This document shows positions 1-5,423 of a DNA stretch of 5,424 nucleotides, piece after piece. The stretch is from the NCBI GenBank assembly GCA_937948705.1, contig CALECF010000030.1, positions 1 to 5,424 on the forward strand. Direction: 5' to 3'. The translations under genes were made by a program, and so were the position numbers. Source of the DNA: an uncultured Anaerosolibacter sp. Lineage in GTDB: Bacteria > Bacillota_A > Clostridia > Peptostreptococcales > Thermotaleaceae. Position 1 is the stretch's first letter, and each line of letters opens with the position of its first letter. Below the pieces are notes generated by a model. The model was not told the origin of the DNA and did not search any database. It worked only from the letters and a program-made list of their open reading frames with translations.

Positions 1-2
1 AT

Positions 3-317
3 ATAGAAAACCTATCCCAGGAGGAATGTGCTGAGAGGATGCATATATCTAGACAGACCTTTCAACTCATCATTGACGAAGCAAGAAAAAAGGTTGTGGA
101 AGCGCTAACCACTGGAAAGGCTATTGATATACAAGGAGGGAGTTATACATATAATATTTGTAAATATCAATGTGAAGAGTGTGGCAAAAAATTTGATGAA
201 GCCTTGGAACAAGAAAAACGAATTTGCCCTAGCTGTGGTTCATCTCATATTTTATGCACCATTAAGGAGAAATGCTGCATGAAACCCTGTCGAAAGGGTT
301 GGTGTAACAAGATTTAG
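3..317 (+). CDS. DUF134 (UPF0251) family protein, C-terminal part; 5' end outside window
   Basis: The frame is open from the first complete codon at position 3, so this is the 3' part of a longer gene. The internal ATG at 39 is not a convincing start, because the 12 codons before it (IENLSQEECAER) continue the conserved family sequence. The segment LSQEECAERMHISRQTF is a sigma-70-region-4-like helix-turn-helix typical of DUF134 proteins. It is followed by a cysteine-rich tail that looks like a zinc ribbon. Counting from the internal Met, there are CxxC pairs at C45/C48 and C63/C66, plus extra cysteines at 41, 73, 79, 80, 84 and 89. The family is usually described as a predicted DNA-binding protein of unknown role. 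HTH plus zinc ribbon suggests a transcription factor that may sense metal or redox state, but that is inference. It ends in TAG, 119 bases before the ZIP transporter gene. Confidence 0.88.
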   Translation: MENLSQEECAERMHISRQTFQLIIDEARKKVVEALTTGKAIDIQGGSYTYNICKYQCEECGKKFDEALEQEKRICPSCGSSHILCTIKEKCCMKPCRKGWCNKI

Positions 318-319
318 TT

Positions 320-357
320 TTATTGGACAGATCTATAAGGATATAATAGTCTAATAA
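320..357. promoter_or_regulatory. Inverted repeat around a TATAAT box, between DUF134 and zupT
   Basis: TTATTGGAC (320-328) pairs with GTCTAATAA (349-357), nine pairs including one G-T, across 20 bases. The interval contains a perfect TATAAT (342-347), but no good -35 hexamer lies 16-18 bases upstream of it. No T tract follows, so it is not a standard terminator. It could be an operator/promoter for zupT or chance pairing in AT-rich DNA. Confidence 0.25.
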
Positions 358-436
358 AAATATTAAAAAAGTGGTGATTGGGACGACTTTAACTGGATAT
401 GAATAGATAAGAAAATATACTTCAAAGGGGAATGTT

Positions 437-1261
437 ATGGAACATCAAAACCTTATATTTGCATTTGCTTTAACTCTATTTGCTGGATTAGCCACTGGCA
501 TTGGTAGTATCTTCGCTTTATTCACGAAGCAGACAAATAAAAAATTCCTATCGATAAGTCTAGGATTTTCAGCAGGTGTTATGATTTACGTTTCGATGAT
601 AGAGATATTTAGCAAAGCACAGGAGTCACTAGTTCAAGAACTCGGAGAAAAATTGGGATCATGGATTACCGTACTATCATTTTTTGCTGGAATGCTACTG
701 ATCGCAGTGATCGATAAATTAATCCCATCCCATGAAAACCCTCACGAGATCCATAAGGTTGAGGAAGGTAATATAGAATTTAAAGAGAACCAAACTCCAG
801 GGGAAGATAAGAAATTATTAAGAATGGGTGTCCTTACTGCGCTTGCAGTAGCCATTCATAACTTTCCTGAAGGATTCGCGACACTCATTTCAGCACTAAA
901 GGACCCGGCACTAGGGATCAGTATTGCCATTGCAATAGCCATTCATAATATTCCAGAGGGTATTGCGGTATCTATTCCAATATATTATGCTACGGGAAGC
1001 CGTAAAAAGGCATTTTATTATTCTTTCCTTTCAGGGTTGGCAGAGCCTATTGGGGCAATTATAGGGTATCTGATCCTTGCACCGTTTATGAACGATATGA
1101 TTTTTGGAATTGTATTTGCAGGTGTTGGAGGGATCATGGTGTTTATTTCACTAGATCAGTTGTTACCTACGGCAAGAGAATATGGAGAACATCATCTTTC
1201 AATCTATGGGTTAGTATGTGGAATGGTTGTGATGGCAGTAAGTATTTTATTATTTCTCTAA
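437..1261 (+). CDS. zupT: ZIP-family zinc/divalent metal transporter (ZupT type)
   Basis: This 274-residue integral membrane protein is predicted to import Zn2+ (and possibly Fe2+, Mn2+ or other divalent ions) into the cytoplasm. About eight hydrophobic segments are visible, as expected for ZIP proteins. The two metal-site helices carry the family signatures HNFPEG (residues 141-146) and HNIPEG (170-175), giving likely ligands H141, N142, E145, H170, N171 and E174. E203 in the next helix (AEPIG) is a further likely ligand. A hydrophilic cytosolic loop at about 97-127 contains several His and acidic residues. Length is normal for bacterial ZupT. The start is set by AAAGGGG (424-430) six bases upstream of the ATG. 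The gene stands alone between the DUF134 gene and its own terminator at 1285-1327. Metal preference cannot be read from sequence, and proximity to feoAB makes iron a reasonable alternative substrate. Confidence 0.9.
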   Translation: MEHQNLIFAFALTLFAGLATGIGSIFALFTKQTNKKFLSISLGFSAGVMIYVSMIEIFSKAQESLVQELGEKLGSWITVLSFFAGMLLIAVIDKLIPSHENPHEIHKVEEGNIEFKENQTPGEDKKLLRMGVLTALAVAIHNFPEGFATLISALKDPALGISIAIAIAIHNIPEGIAVSIPIYYATGSRKKAFYYSFLSGLAEPIGAIIGYLILAPFMNDMIFGIVFAGVGGIMVFISLDQLLPTAREYGEHHLSIYGLVCGMVVMAVSILLFL

Positions 1262-1284
1262 TAAATTTTAGAACTTTGCAAGTT

Positions 1285-1327
1285 AAAGGCTGGTAAGTTG
1301 CTATTAAGCAATTTACCAGCCTTTTTT
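1285..1327 (+). terminator. Rho-independent terminator of zupT
   Basis: AAAGGCTGGTAAGTTGC (1285-1301) pairs with GCAATTTACCAGCCTTT (1309-1324), with one G-U pair and a loop of about six to seven bases. A run of six Ts (1322-1327) follows. It begins 23 bases after the zupT stop codon and separates this gene from the feo operon. Confidence 0.9.
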
Positions 1328-1568
1328 CGCTTTATAACAGATACAATATGAGCATAATCCTGCAATCTCTTAGGAATAAAAAGTAATAAGTTCGCATATG
1401 TAACACAATTTTTTAAAATACATAGTATGGAATTAGAAAAAAGTTAAAATGAGTTAACCATAGCTAATAATCTACAATCAGTCGTGATCAATGGAATATA
1501 TAAGCCTATAGAATATATATAATCAAGGCAATTAATCCAGCATTAAATCTGTAGAATAGCTTTTTATT
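1328..1568. other. AT-rich intergenic region upstream of feoA
   Basis: No coding sequence is recognised between the zupT terminator and the feoA promoter region. The stretch is strongly AT-rich with many TATA-like words, for example TATAAT at 1518-1523, none with a matching -35 at normal spacing. Its only distinctive element is the operator-like site at 1453-1467, listed separately. Confidence 0.5.
1453..1467 (+). promoter_or_regulatory. Operator-like site A upstream of feoA
   Basis: The sequence GTTAACCATAGCTAA occurs here. Its reverse complement recurs at 1579-1593 with a single mismatch. The core is an imperfect palindrome, TTARC-N4-GYTAA, loosely like the TTAG...CTAA ends of boxes bound by DtxR-family regulators. 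The repetition is seen directly. Binding by the regulator at 4136-4579 is inferred. Confidence 0.5.
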
Positions 1569-1598
1569 TTGTCAAAAGTTAGCTTTGGTTAACATAAT
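1569..1598 (+). promoter_or_regulatory. Candidate sigma-A promoter of the feo operon
   Basis: TTGTCA (1569-1574, 5 of 6 to TTGACA) and CATAAT (1593-1598, 5 of 6 to TATAAT) are separated by 18 bases. Operator-like site B fills the spacer, as expected for a repressed promoter. A weakness is that transcription would start at about 1605, at the edge of the ribosome binding site, giving an unusually short leader. Confidence 0.4.
1579..1593 (-). promoter_or_regulatory. Operator-like site B in the feoA promoter
   Basis: TTAGCTTTGGTTAAC on the plus strand is the reverse complement of site A (1453-1467) with 14 of 15 matches. It lies between the candidate -35 and -10 boxes and ends 23 bases before the feoA ATG, a position where a bound repressor would block RNA polymerase. 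It is the best candidate in the window for a metalloregulator operator. Confidence 0.5.
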
Positions 1599-1616
1599 AA
1601 AACGAGGAGGTTTATC

Positions 1617-1874
1617 ATGGAGCCGCAAACAGTCTATCAAAACCTTATTCCACTTTCTGCAGTGCCTATTGGGACAGCTGCTCAAGTATTTCGGTTGGAA
1701 GCAGAGGGACTTCAAAGACGAAGAATGCTGGATTTGGGCCTTGTACCAGGGACAATTGTAGAGGCCATTCGAAGAAGTCCTCTGGGGGATCCCATTGCTT
1801 ATGATATAAGAGGCGCAATGATTGCACTAAGGACAGAGGAATCAGAGAAAATTCTTGTAAAGACAATAAAATAA
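1617..1874 (+). CDS. feoA: Ferrous iron transport protein A (FeoA)
   Basis: This is a small cytosolic protein of 85 residues with the SH3-like FeoA fold, thought to bind FeoB and support its GTP-driven Fe2+ uptake. The core LQRRRMLDLGLVPGTIVEAI (residues 32-51) followed by PLGDPIAYDIRGAMIALR (55-72) is the typical FeoA signature: a basic helix, the LGLVPGT turn and the closing beta strands. Length is normal for the family. GAGGAGG (1604-1610), six bases before the ATG, fixes the start. It is first in the operon, 26 bases ahead of the FeoB GTPase gene, and probably follows the promoter and operator-like sites just upstream. FeoA-like domains also occur fused to DtxR regulators, but there is no HTH here, so it is stand-alone FeoA. 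Confidence 0.93.
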   Translation: MEPQTVYQNLIPLSAVPIGTAAQVFRLEAEGLQRRRMLDLGLVPGTIVEAIRRSPLGDPIAYDIRGAMIALRTEESEKILVKTIK

Positions 1875-1900
1875 TAATTGATATAAAGGGGGAACGAAAT

Positions 1901-2692
1901 ATGGGACTCAGTTGTCAATCTTGTGGAAAGGCGGCTTTAGATAGAAAATTTAATATTAAAACATCGGGACAAAATGATTTGGTTATTGCACTAGCTGGCA
2001 ATCCCAATGTAGGAAAGAGTACGGTGTTTAATGCATTAACGGGACTCAATCAACATACCGGTAACTGGCCAGGAAAAACTGTAACAAATGCCAGAGGGAG
2101 CTTTATCCACAAGGATAGAAAGATGGTTCTGGTAGATTTACCGGGAACCTACTCATTGTTAGCTAATTCTGTGGAAGAACAGGTAGCAAGAGACTTCATT
2201 TGTTTTGGTAAACCGGATGCTACCATTGTTGTAACGGATGCTACTTGCCTTGAAAGAAATCTAAATCTTGCTTTACAAATCATGGAATTGACAGATAAAG
2301 TAATCTTATGTGTAAACCTAATGGATGAAGCAAAAAGAAAAGGGATTGATGTAAACATAAAAGCTTTAGAAAAGGAGTTAGGAATTCCAGTAGTTGCGAC
2401 GACTGCTAGAAGTGGTAAAGGACTAAAAGAACTGATGGATAAAGTTTATAATGTTGCTTTGTCTCATGAAAAAACCATGCCGGATCCAATGAAGTACGAC
2501 CCAGCCATTGAAGAAGAAATTGAAAAAATAATGCCTCAGCTAGAGGAGATATTAGGAAATCAATTAAATGCCCGTTGGGTAGCACTAAGACTGATTGAAG
2601 GGGATGCCACAATCATAGATTCTATTAATAATTTCCTCTATGATGAAAATAAATTTGATTGTGAGGGGGTAGCTTGCGTATATGAGTACTAG
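1901..2692 (+). CDS. feoB: FeoB N-terminal part: cytosolic GTPase (split FeoB)
   Basis: This 263-residue protein is the G-protein half of the ferrous iron transporter FeoB. All GTPase motifs are present: G1 GNPNVGKST (33-41), switch I NWPGKTV with T60 as the likely G2 threonine, G3 DLPGTY (79-84), G4 NLMD (139-142) and a G5-like TARSGKG (168-174). Residues about 195-263 form the acidic helical region that matches the GDI-like domain. Residues 1-27 form an extension with CxxC (C5, C8) before the G domain, and the tail has two more cysteines (C254, C259). The protein stops before any membrane segment. AAAGGGGG (1885-1892) lies eight bases before the ATG. Its last codons overlap the permease gene by 11 bases, which suggests translational coupling and a two-subunit FeoB. 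An alternative is a disrupted full-length feoB; the intact reading frames argue against decay. Confidence 0.9.
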   Translation: MGLSCQSCGKAALDRKFNIKTSGQNDLVIALAGNPNVGKSTVFNALTGLNQHTGNWPGKTVTNARGSFIHKDRKMVLVDLPGTYSLLANSVEEQVARDFICFGKPDATIVVTDATCLERNLNLALQIMELTDKVILCVNLMDEAKRKGIDVNIKALEKELGIPVVATTARSGKGLKELMDKVYNVALSHEKTMPDPMKYDPAIEEEIEKIMPQLEEILGNQLNARWVALRLIEGDATIIDSINNFLYDENKFDCEGVACVYEY

Positions 2693-4085
2693 TGAAGGTT
2701 ATGGAAAAAATCATGGTCTAGAGCGATTACAGGAAATGCTAAATCAAGAGAAAGGATTAGACATTAGAGACGGTATTGTCAGCAGTATCTATTCGCGGGC
2801 TGAAGAAATTGCACATAAGACTGTAAAAAAAGGTGAAGTATCTAAATATACATGGGATGAAAAACTAGATGATCTTCTTACTTCAAAATATTTAGGTTTT
2901 CCAATAATGTTTATATTACTGGGATTGGTTTTTTGGATAACGATAACCGGTGCAAACTATCCTTCCCAAATGCTTGCCAATATGCTTTTTACTATAGAAG
3001 AACACATAACTGGATGGTTTATGTCTGCAAGTGCTCCTGATTGGCTCCACGGAATATTGGTACTCGGTGTCTATAGAACCTTAGCATGGGTTATAGCTGT
3101 GATGCTGCCGCCAATGGCTATATTTTTTCCGTGTTTTACATTACTAGAAGATCTTGGGTATTTACCTAGAGTTGCCTTTAATCTCGACAAACTCTTTAAA
3201 AAGGCTGGGGCACATGGAAAGCAATCCCTTACCATGAGTATGGGTTTTGGCTGTAATGCCGCAGGAATTATTGCCTGTAGAATCATAGAATCTCCACGAG
3301 AGCGACTAATTGCAATGATTACAAATATTTTTGTTCCTTGTAATGGACGTTTTCCAACCTTGATTGCTTTGGGAACGATTTTTATCGGGGGGGTGGTTGC
3401 TACACAGTATTCTACCCTCGCGGCTTCTGCTTTTGTGACTTTCTTAGTTTTAATAGGTATCGGAGCTACATTAGCCGTATCTTGGGCTTTATCCAAGACC
3501 GTATTAAAGGGAATCCCTTCTTCCTTTACATTAGAACTTCCTCCCTACCGAAGACCTCAATTCGGTAAAATACTCTATCGATCGATCATAGACAGAACTA
3601 TTTTTGTTCTGGGGCGCGCGGTAGTTGTTGCAGCGCCAGCGGGTGTGATTACCTGGCTTCTTGCCAATATTATGGTAGGAGAACAAAGCATTCTGGCACT
3701 CAGTGCCGGATTTTTAGGGCCATTTGCTCATACAATCGGCCTAGATGGATTTATATTGATGGCCTTTATTTTAGGGCTACCAGCAAATGAAATCGTATTG
3801 CCTATACTGATTATGAGTTATATGTCAGAAGGGGCTATGCTGGAGCTAGACAGTATTCAAGCGATGAAGGAATTGTTTATTGCCAATGGATGGACCTGGT
3901 TGACGACACTAAATGTTATGCTACTTGCGCTGTTTCATTATCCATGTGGTACCACTCTTTGGACCATACGAAAGGAAAGCGGTAGTTTTAAATGGACGCT
4001 ATTGAGTGCAGTAATACCTACAGTGATGGGTCTGGTTCTATTATTTGTAATAACACAAACCGTAAGATTTGTTGGTTTAGTTTAG
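2682..4085 (+). CDS. feoB: FeoB C-terminal part: membrane Fe2+ permease (split FeoB)
   Basis: This 467-residue membrane protein corresponds to the permease half of FeoB. Residues 1-66 are hydrophilic and match the linker between the GDI region and the first membrane helix of full-length FeoB. About eight hydrophobic segments follow (near 72-92, 124-150, 210-238, 243-270, 304-330, 352-380, 404-420 and 438-462). The two Gate regions are recognisable: GFGCNAAGIIACR (188-200) with C191, followed by NIFVPCNGRFP (215-225), and later FHYPCGTTLWTI (418-429). They deviate from the common GFGCNVPA and the SCSARLP-type sequence, so this is a divergent FeoB class and its metal selectivity may differ. The start is supported by GAGGGGG (2663-2669), 12 bases upstream and inside the preceding gene. 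An in-frame TAG at 2670-2672 prevents a longer form. The gene ends next to the convergent regulator. Confidence 0.88.
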   Translation: MSTSEGYGKNHGLERLQEMLNQEKGLDIRDGIVSSIYSRAEEIAHKTVKKGEVSKYTWDEKLDDLLTSKYLGFPIMFILLGLVFWITITGANYPSQMLANMLFTIEEHITGWFMSASAPDWLHGILVLGVYRTLAWVIAVMLPPMAIFFPCFTLLEDLGYLPRVAFNLDKLFKKAGAHGKQSLTMSMGFGCNAAGIIACRIIESPRERLIAMITNIFVPCNGRFPTLIALGTIFIGGVVATQYSTLAASAFVTFLVLIGIGATLAVSWALSKTVLKGIPSSFTLELPPYRRPQFGKILYRSIIDRTIFVLGRAVVVAAPAGVITWLLANIMVGEQSILALSAGFLGPFAHTIGLDGFILMAFILGLPANEIVLPILIMSYMSEGAMLELDSIQAMKELFIANGWTWLTTLNVMLLALFHYPCGTTLWTIRKESGSFKWTLLSAVIPTVMGLVLLFVITQTVRFVGLV

Positions 4086-4099
4086 TATAGAAACAAGCG

Positions 4100-4146
4100 A
4101 AGCCCAATAAGGAAACATAACCAATTTATGTTTCCTTATTGGGCTT
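4100..4146. terminator. Perfect 21-bp hairpin between convergent feoB and dtxR-family genes
   Basis: Positions 4100-4120 are perfectly complementary to 4126-4146, leaving a five-base loop (CCAAT). It starts 14 bases after the feoB stop and includes the last three codons and stop of the minus-strand regulator gene (4136 onward). There is no T tract on either side, so it is not a canonical rho-independent terminator. It may still act as a bidirectional transcription end or RNA-stabilising structure. Confidence 0.7.
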
Positions 4147-4579
4147 GAATTCTATCACTCCAGTGTGTGTCGCTAGCGGGCTCATTGAATCTATCAAACA
4201 TTTCACGGACTTCTTTTAACTTCATAAATTCAATCAGATTTTCTATGGCAGAGATAGTAGGAGGACTTAAGTAATGCTCCATAGCTTCTGCCTCTTTTGC
4301 TAAGTCACAATTACTATGAATAACCGTCAAGAATTCCTGAAGAACAGAATTTCTTTTTACCAAGAGCCTGCCTAGCTTTTCTCCTTCTGCTGTCAGTAGG
4401 ATTTCTGTATATCTTGTATATCGAATCAACTTTTCTTCATGCAGTTTTTTGAGGGCCTTTACTACAGAAGGGGATGAAACATTAAGCCGATCGGCAATAT
4501 CTAAAACACGTATGATATTTTTTAGAATAGATAGACGATAGATTTCCTCCAAATAATCTTCTAAGCTTGGGGATAACAT
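4136..4579 (-). CDS. DtxR/MntR-family metal-dependent transcriptional regulator
   Basis: This 147-residue protein resembles Bacillus MntR (142 residues) along its length: an N-terminal winged HTH (about 5-65, including RVLDIADRLNVSSPSVVKAL) and a helical metal-binding/dimerisation domain (about 66-135). It lacks the C-terminal SH3 domain of DtxR/IdeR. By comparison with MntR, likely metal ligands are D8, E11, E98, E101 and H102. The MntR ligand His77 is replaced by Asn (N77 in KRNSVL), which may alter metal choice or affinity. GGAGG (4587-4591 on the complement), seven bases before the ATG, fixes the start. The gene converges on feoB and is the obvious candidate to control feoA-feoB by Fe2+ or Mn2+, probably as a repressor. 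No copy of the feoA operator-like site is visible upstream of it. The stop codon lies inside the 4100-4146 hairpin. Confidence 0.88.
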   Translation of the reverse strand: MLSPSLEDYLEEIYRLSILKNIIRVLDIADRLNVSSPSVVKALKKLHEEKLIRYTRYTEILLTAEGEKLGRLLVKRNSVLQEFLTVIHSNCDLAKEAEAMEHYLSPPTISAIENLIEFMKLKEVREMFDRFNEPASDTHWSDRIQAQ

Positions 4580-4644
4580 GCTAAAACCTCCAATCTATTT
4601 CAAAGCCAGTGGTAAGTTATAAAGGGTTTTCTGATAGAAGTGCC

Positions 4645-4672
4645 TGTCATCCTGAGCGCAGCGAAGGATCTT
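4645..4672. repeat. GC-rich interspersed palindromic-type repeat
   Basis: The 28-base unit beginning TGTCATCCTGAGCGCAGCG and ending GAAGGATCTT is markedly GC-richer than its surroundings. ATCCT (4649-4653) pairs with AGGAT (4665-4669), and GC (4656-4657) with GC (4661-4662), forming a small stem-loop. I recognise near-identical words as intergenic repeats scattered through many bacterial genomes; this is recall, not a search. Only one copy is present here, in the upstream region of the regulator gene on the minus strand. Its function is unknown. Confidence 0.6.
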
Positions 4673-4794
4673 GTGAAGTTAAGATACTTTAATAAAAAAA
4701 GTGTATAATTATATTTATGATAAAATGCCTCCTGAAATAACGAATTTGTAAGATATATTTTCTTTTGCAAGAGACATCAAATATTATTTCAAAT

Positions 4795-4836
4795 AAATAA
4801 GCCATGAGCTTTAAATGAATCACTCATGGCTTATTT
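4795..4836 (-). terminator. Terminator of the ribH-containing operon
   Basis: AAATAAGCCATGAG (4795-4808) and CTCATGGCTTATTT (4823-4836) form a perfect 14-bp stem with a 14-base loop. On the minus strand it begins 14 bases after the ribH stop, and the descending arm runs into a T-rich stretch (TTATTTATTT), consistent with rho-independent termination. The arms are nearly symmetric, so some activity on the plus strand is possible, but no transcript from that side is expected. Confidence 0.8.
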
Positions 4837-4850
4837 GTTATATATCCTTA

Positions 4851-5312
4851 CTAAAATTCTTTAAATAGATTTACCATTTCAATCGCAGTAACTGCTGCTT
4901 CGTAGCCTTTATTACCTGCTTTTGTTCCGGACCGTTCAATGGCTTGCTCGATGGTATCGGTTGTCAGTACACCAAAGATTACAGGAATTTCCGTATCTAA
5001 GGAAACACTGGCAATACCTTTGCTTACCTCACTGGCTACATAATCAAAATGAGGTGTGGATCCTCTAATAACAGCACCCAGACAAATAATCGCATCATAT
5101 TTTTTAGACTTCGCCATTTTTTTTGCAGCCAAGGGTATTTCAAAGGCACCAGGAACCCAGGCGATTTCAATATTTTCTTCCTCTACACCATGGCGTTTCA
5201 AACCATCTATGGCTCCAGAGAGAAGCTTTCCGCCAATAAATTCGTTAAACCTTCCTATGATAATACCAGCCTTTAATCCTTGGGCAATCAAATTTCCTTC
5301 GTATGTTTTCAT
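4851..5312 (-). CDS. ribH: 6,7-dimethyl-8-ribityllumazine synthase
   Basis: This cytosolic enzyme condenses 5-amino-6-ribitylamino-uracil with 3,4-dihydroxy-2-butanone 4-phosphate to form lumazine, the penultimate step of riboflavin synthesis. It usually assembles as pentamers or a 60-mer capsid. The 153 residues match the family length. Signatures are RFNEFI (21-26) with F22 stacking on the substrate, PGAFEIP (54-60), [14 protein letters not shown] (79-92) with the catalytic H88, FGVLTT (113-118) and [10 protein letters not shown] (127-136) with the phosphate-binding R127. GGGAGG (5321-5326 on the complement) lies eight bases before the ATG, inside the final codons of the upstream ribBA/ribA gene. 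The three-base gap after that gene's stop indicates an operon with coupled translation. An FMN riboswitch, if present, would lie beyond the right edge of the window. Confidence 0.97.
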   Translation of the reverse strand: MKTYEGNLIAQGLKAGIIIGRFNEFIGGKLLSGAIDGLKRHGVEEENIEIAWVPGAFEIPLAAKKMAKSKKYDAIICLGAVIRGSTPHFDYVASEVSKGIASVSLDTEIPVIFGVLTTDTIEQAIERSGTKAGNKGYEAAVTAIEMVNLFKEF

Positions 5313-5315
5313 GTT

Positions 5316-5423
5316 TTATTCCTCCCTTAAATTTAATAGGTGTCCCATTTTTTCTTTTTTTGTTTTTAGATAATAAGCGTTTTTTTCATTATGATTCATC
5401 TGTATAGGCACTCTTTCAACAAT
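5316..5423 (-). CDS. GTP cyclohydrolase II (RibBA or RibA), C-terminal end; 5' part outside window
   Basis: The minus strand reads 35 codons and a TAA (5318-5316) in the frame IVERVPIQ...MNHNEKNAYYLKTKKEKMGHLL, which is the characteristic C-terminus of GTP cyclohydrolase II (ERVPI, then NxxNxxYLxTKKxxMGHLL). In related Firmicutes this domain is usually the C-terminal half of bifunctional RibBA, which makes both riboflavin precursors from GTP and ribulose 5-phosphate. Whether the RibB half is present cannot be seen here. The stop lies three bases before the ribH ATG, matching the usual ribBA-ribH order. Confidence 0.9.
   Translation of the reverse strand: MVERVPIQMNHNEKNAYYLKTKKEKMGHLLNLREE

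Noticed and set aside
1518..1523. TATAAT upstream of feoA as the main -10 box
   Set aside because: No acceptable -35 sequence lies 16-18 bases upstream, and TATA-like words are expected by chance in such AT-rich DNA.
1666..1866. Open frame on the minus strand opposite feoA
   Set aside because: It is antisense to a clear feoA with a strong ribosome binding site and matches no known family.
3071..3496. 141-codon open frame on the minus strand inside the FeoB permease gene
   Set aside because: It lies entirely antisense to a well-supported membrane protein and shows no recognisable family motif or good ribosome binding site.
1901..4085. feoB as a frameshifted pseudogene
   Set aside because: Both halves retain all key motifs, the second has its own SD-like sequence and ATG, and an in-frame stop at 2670-2672 rules out a simple homopolymer error as the cause. 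The idea is kept only as an alternative.
4701..4715. TATAAT-like boxes on both strands as promoters
   Set aside because: Neither has a convincing -35 partner at normal spacing; the region is nearly pure A and T.
4728..4733. AGGAGG on the minus strand as a ribosome binding site for a small gene
   Set aside because: No ATG, GTG or TTG follows at a usable distance with an open frame of meaningful length.
5049..5373. Two overlapping plus-strand open frames opposite ribH
   Set aside because: Both are antisense to ribH, whose active-site motifs are complete; the protein sequences look like random translations.
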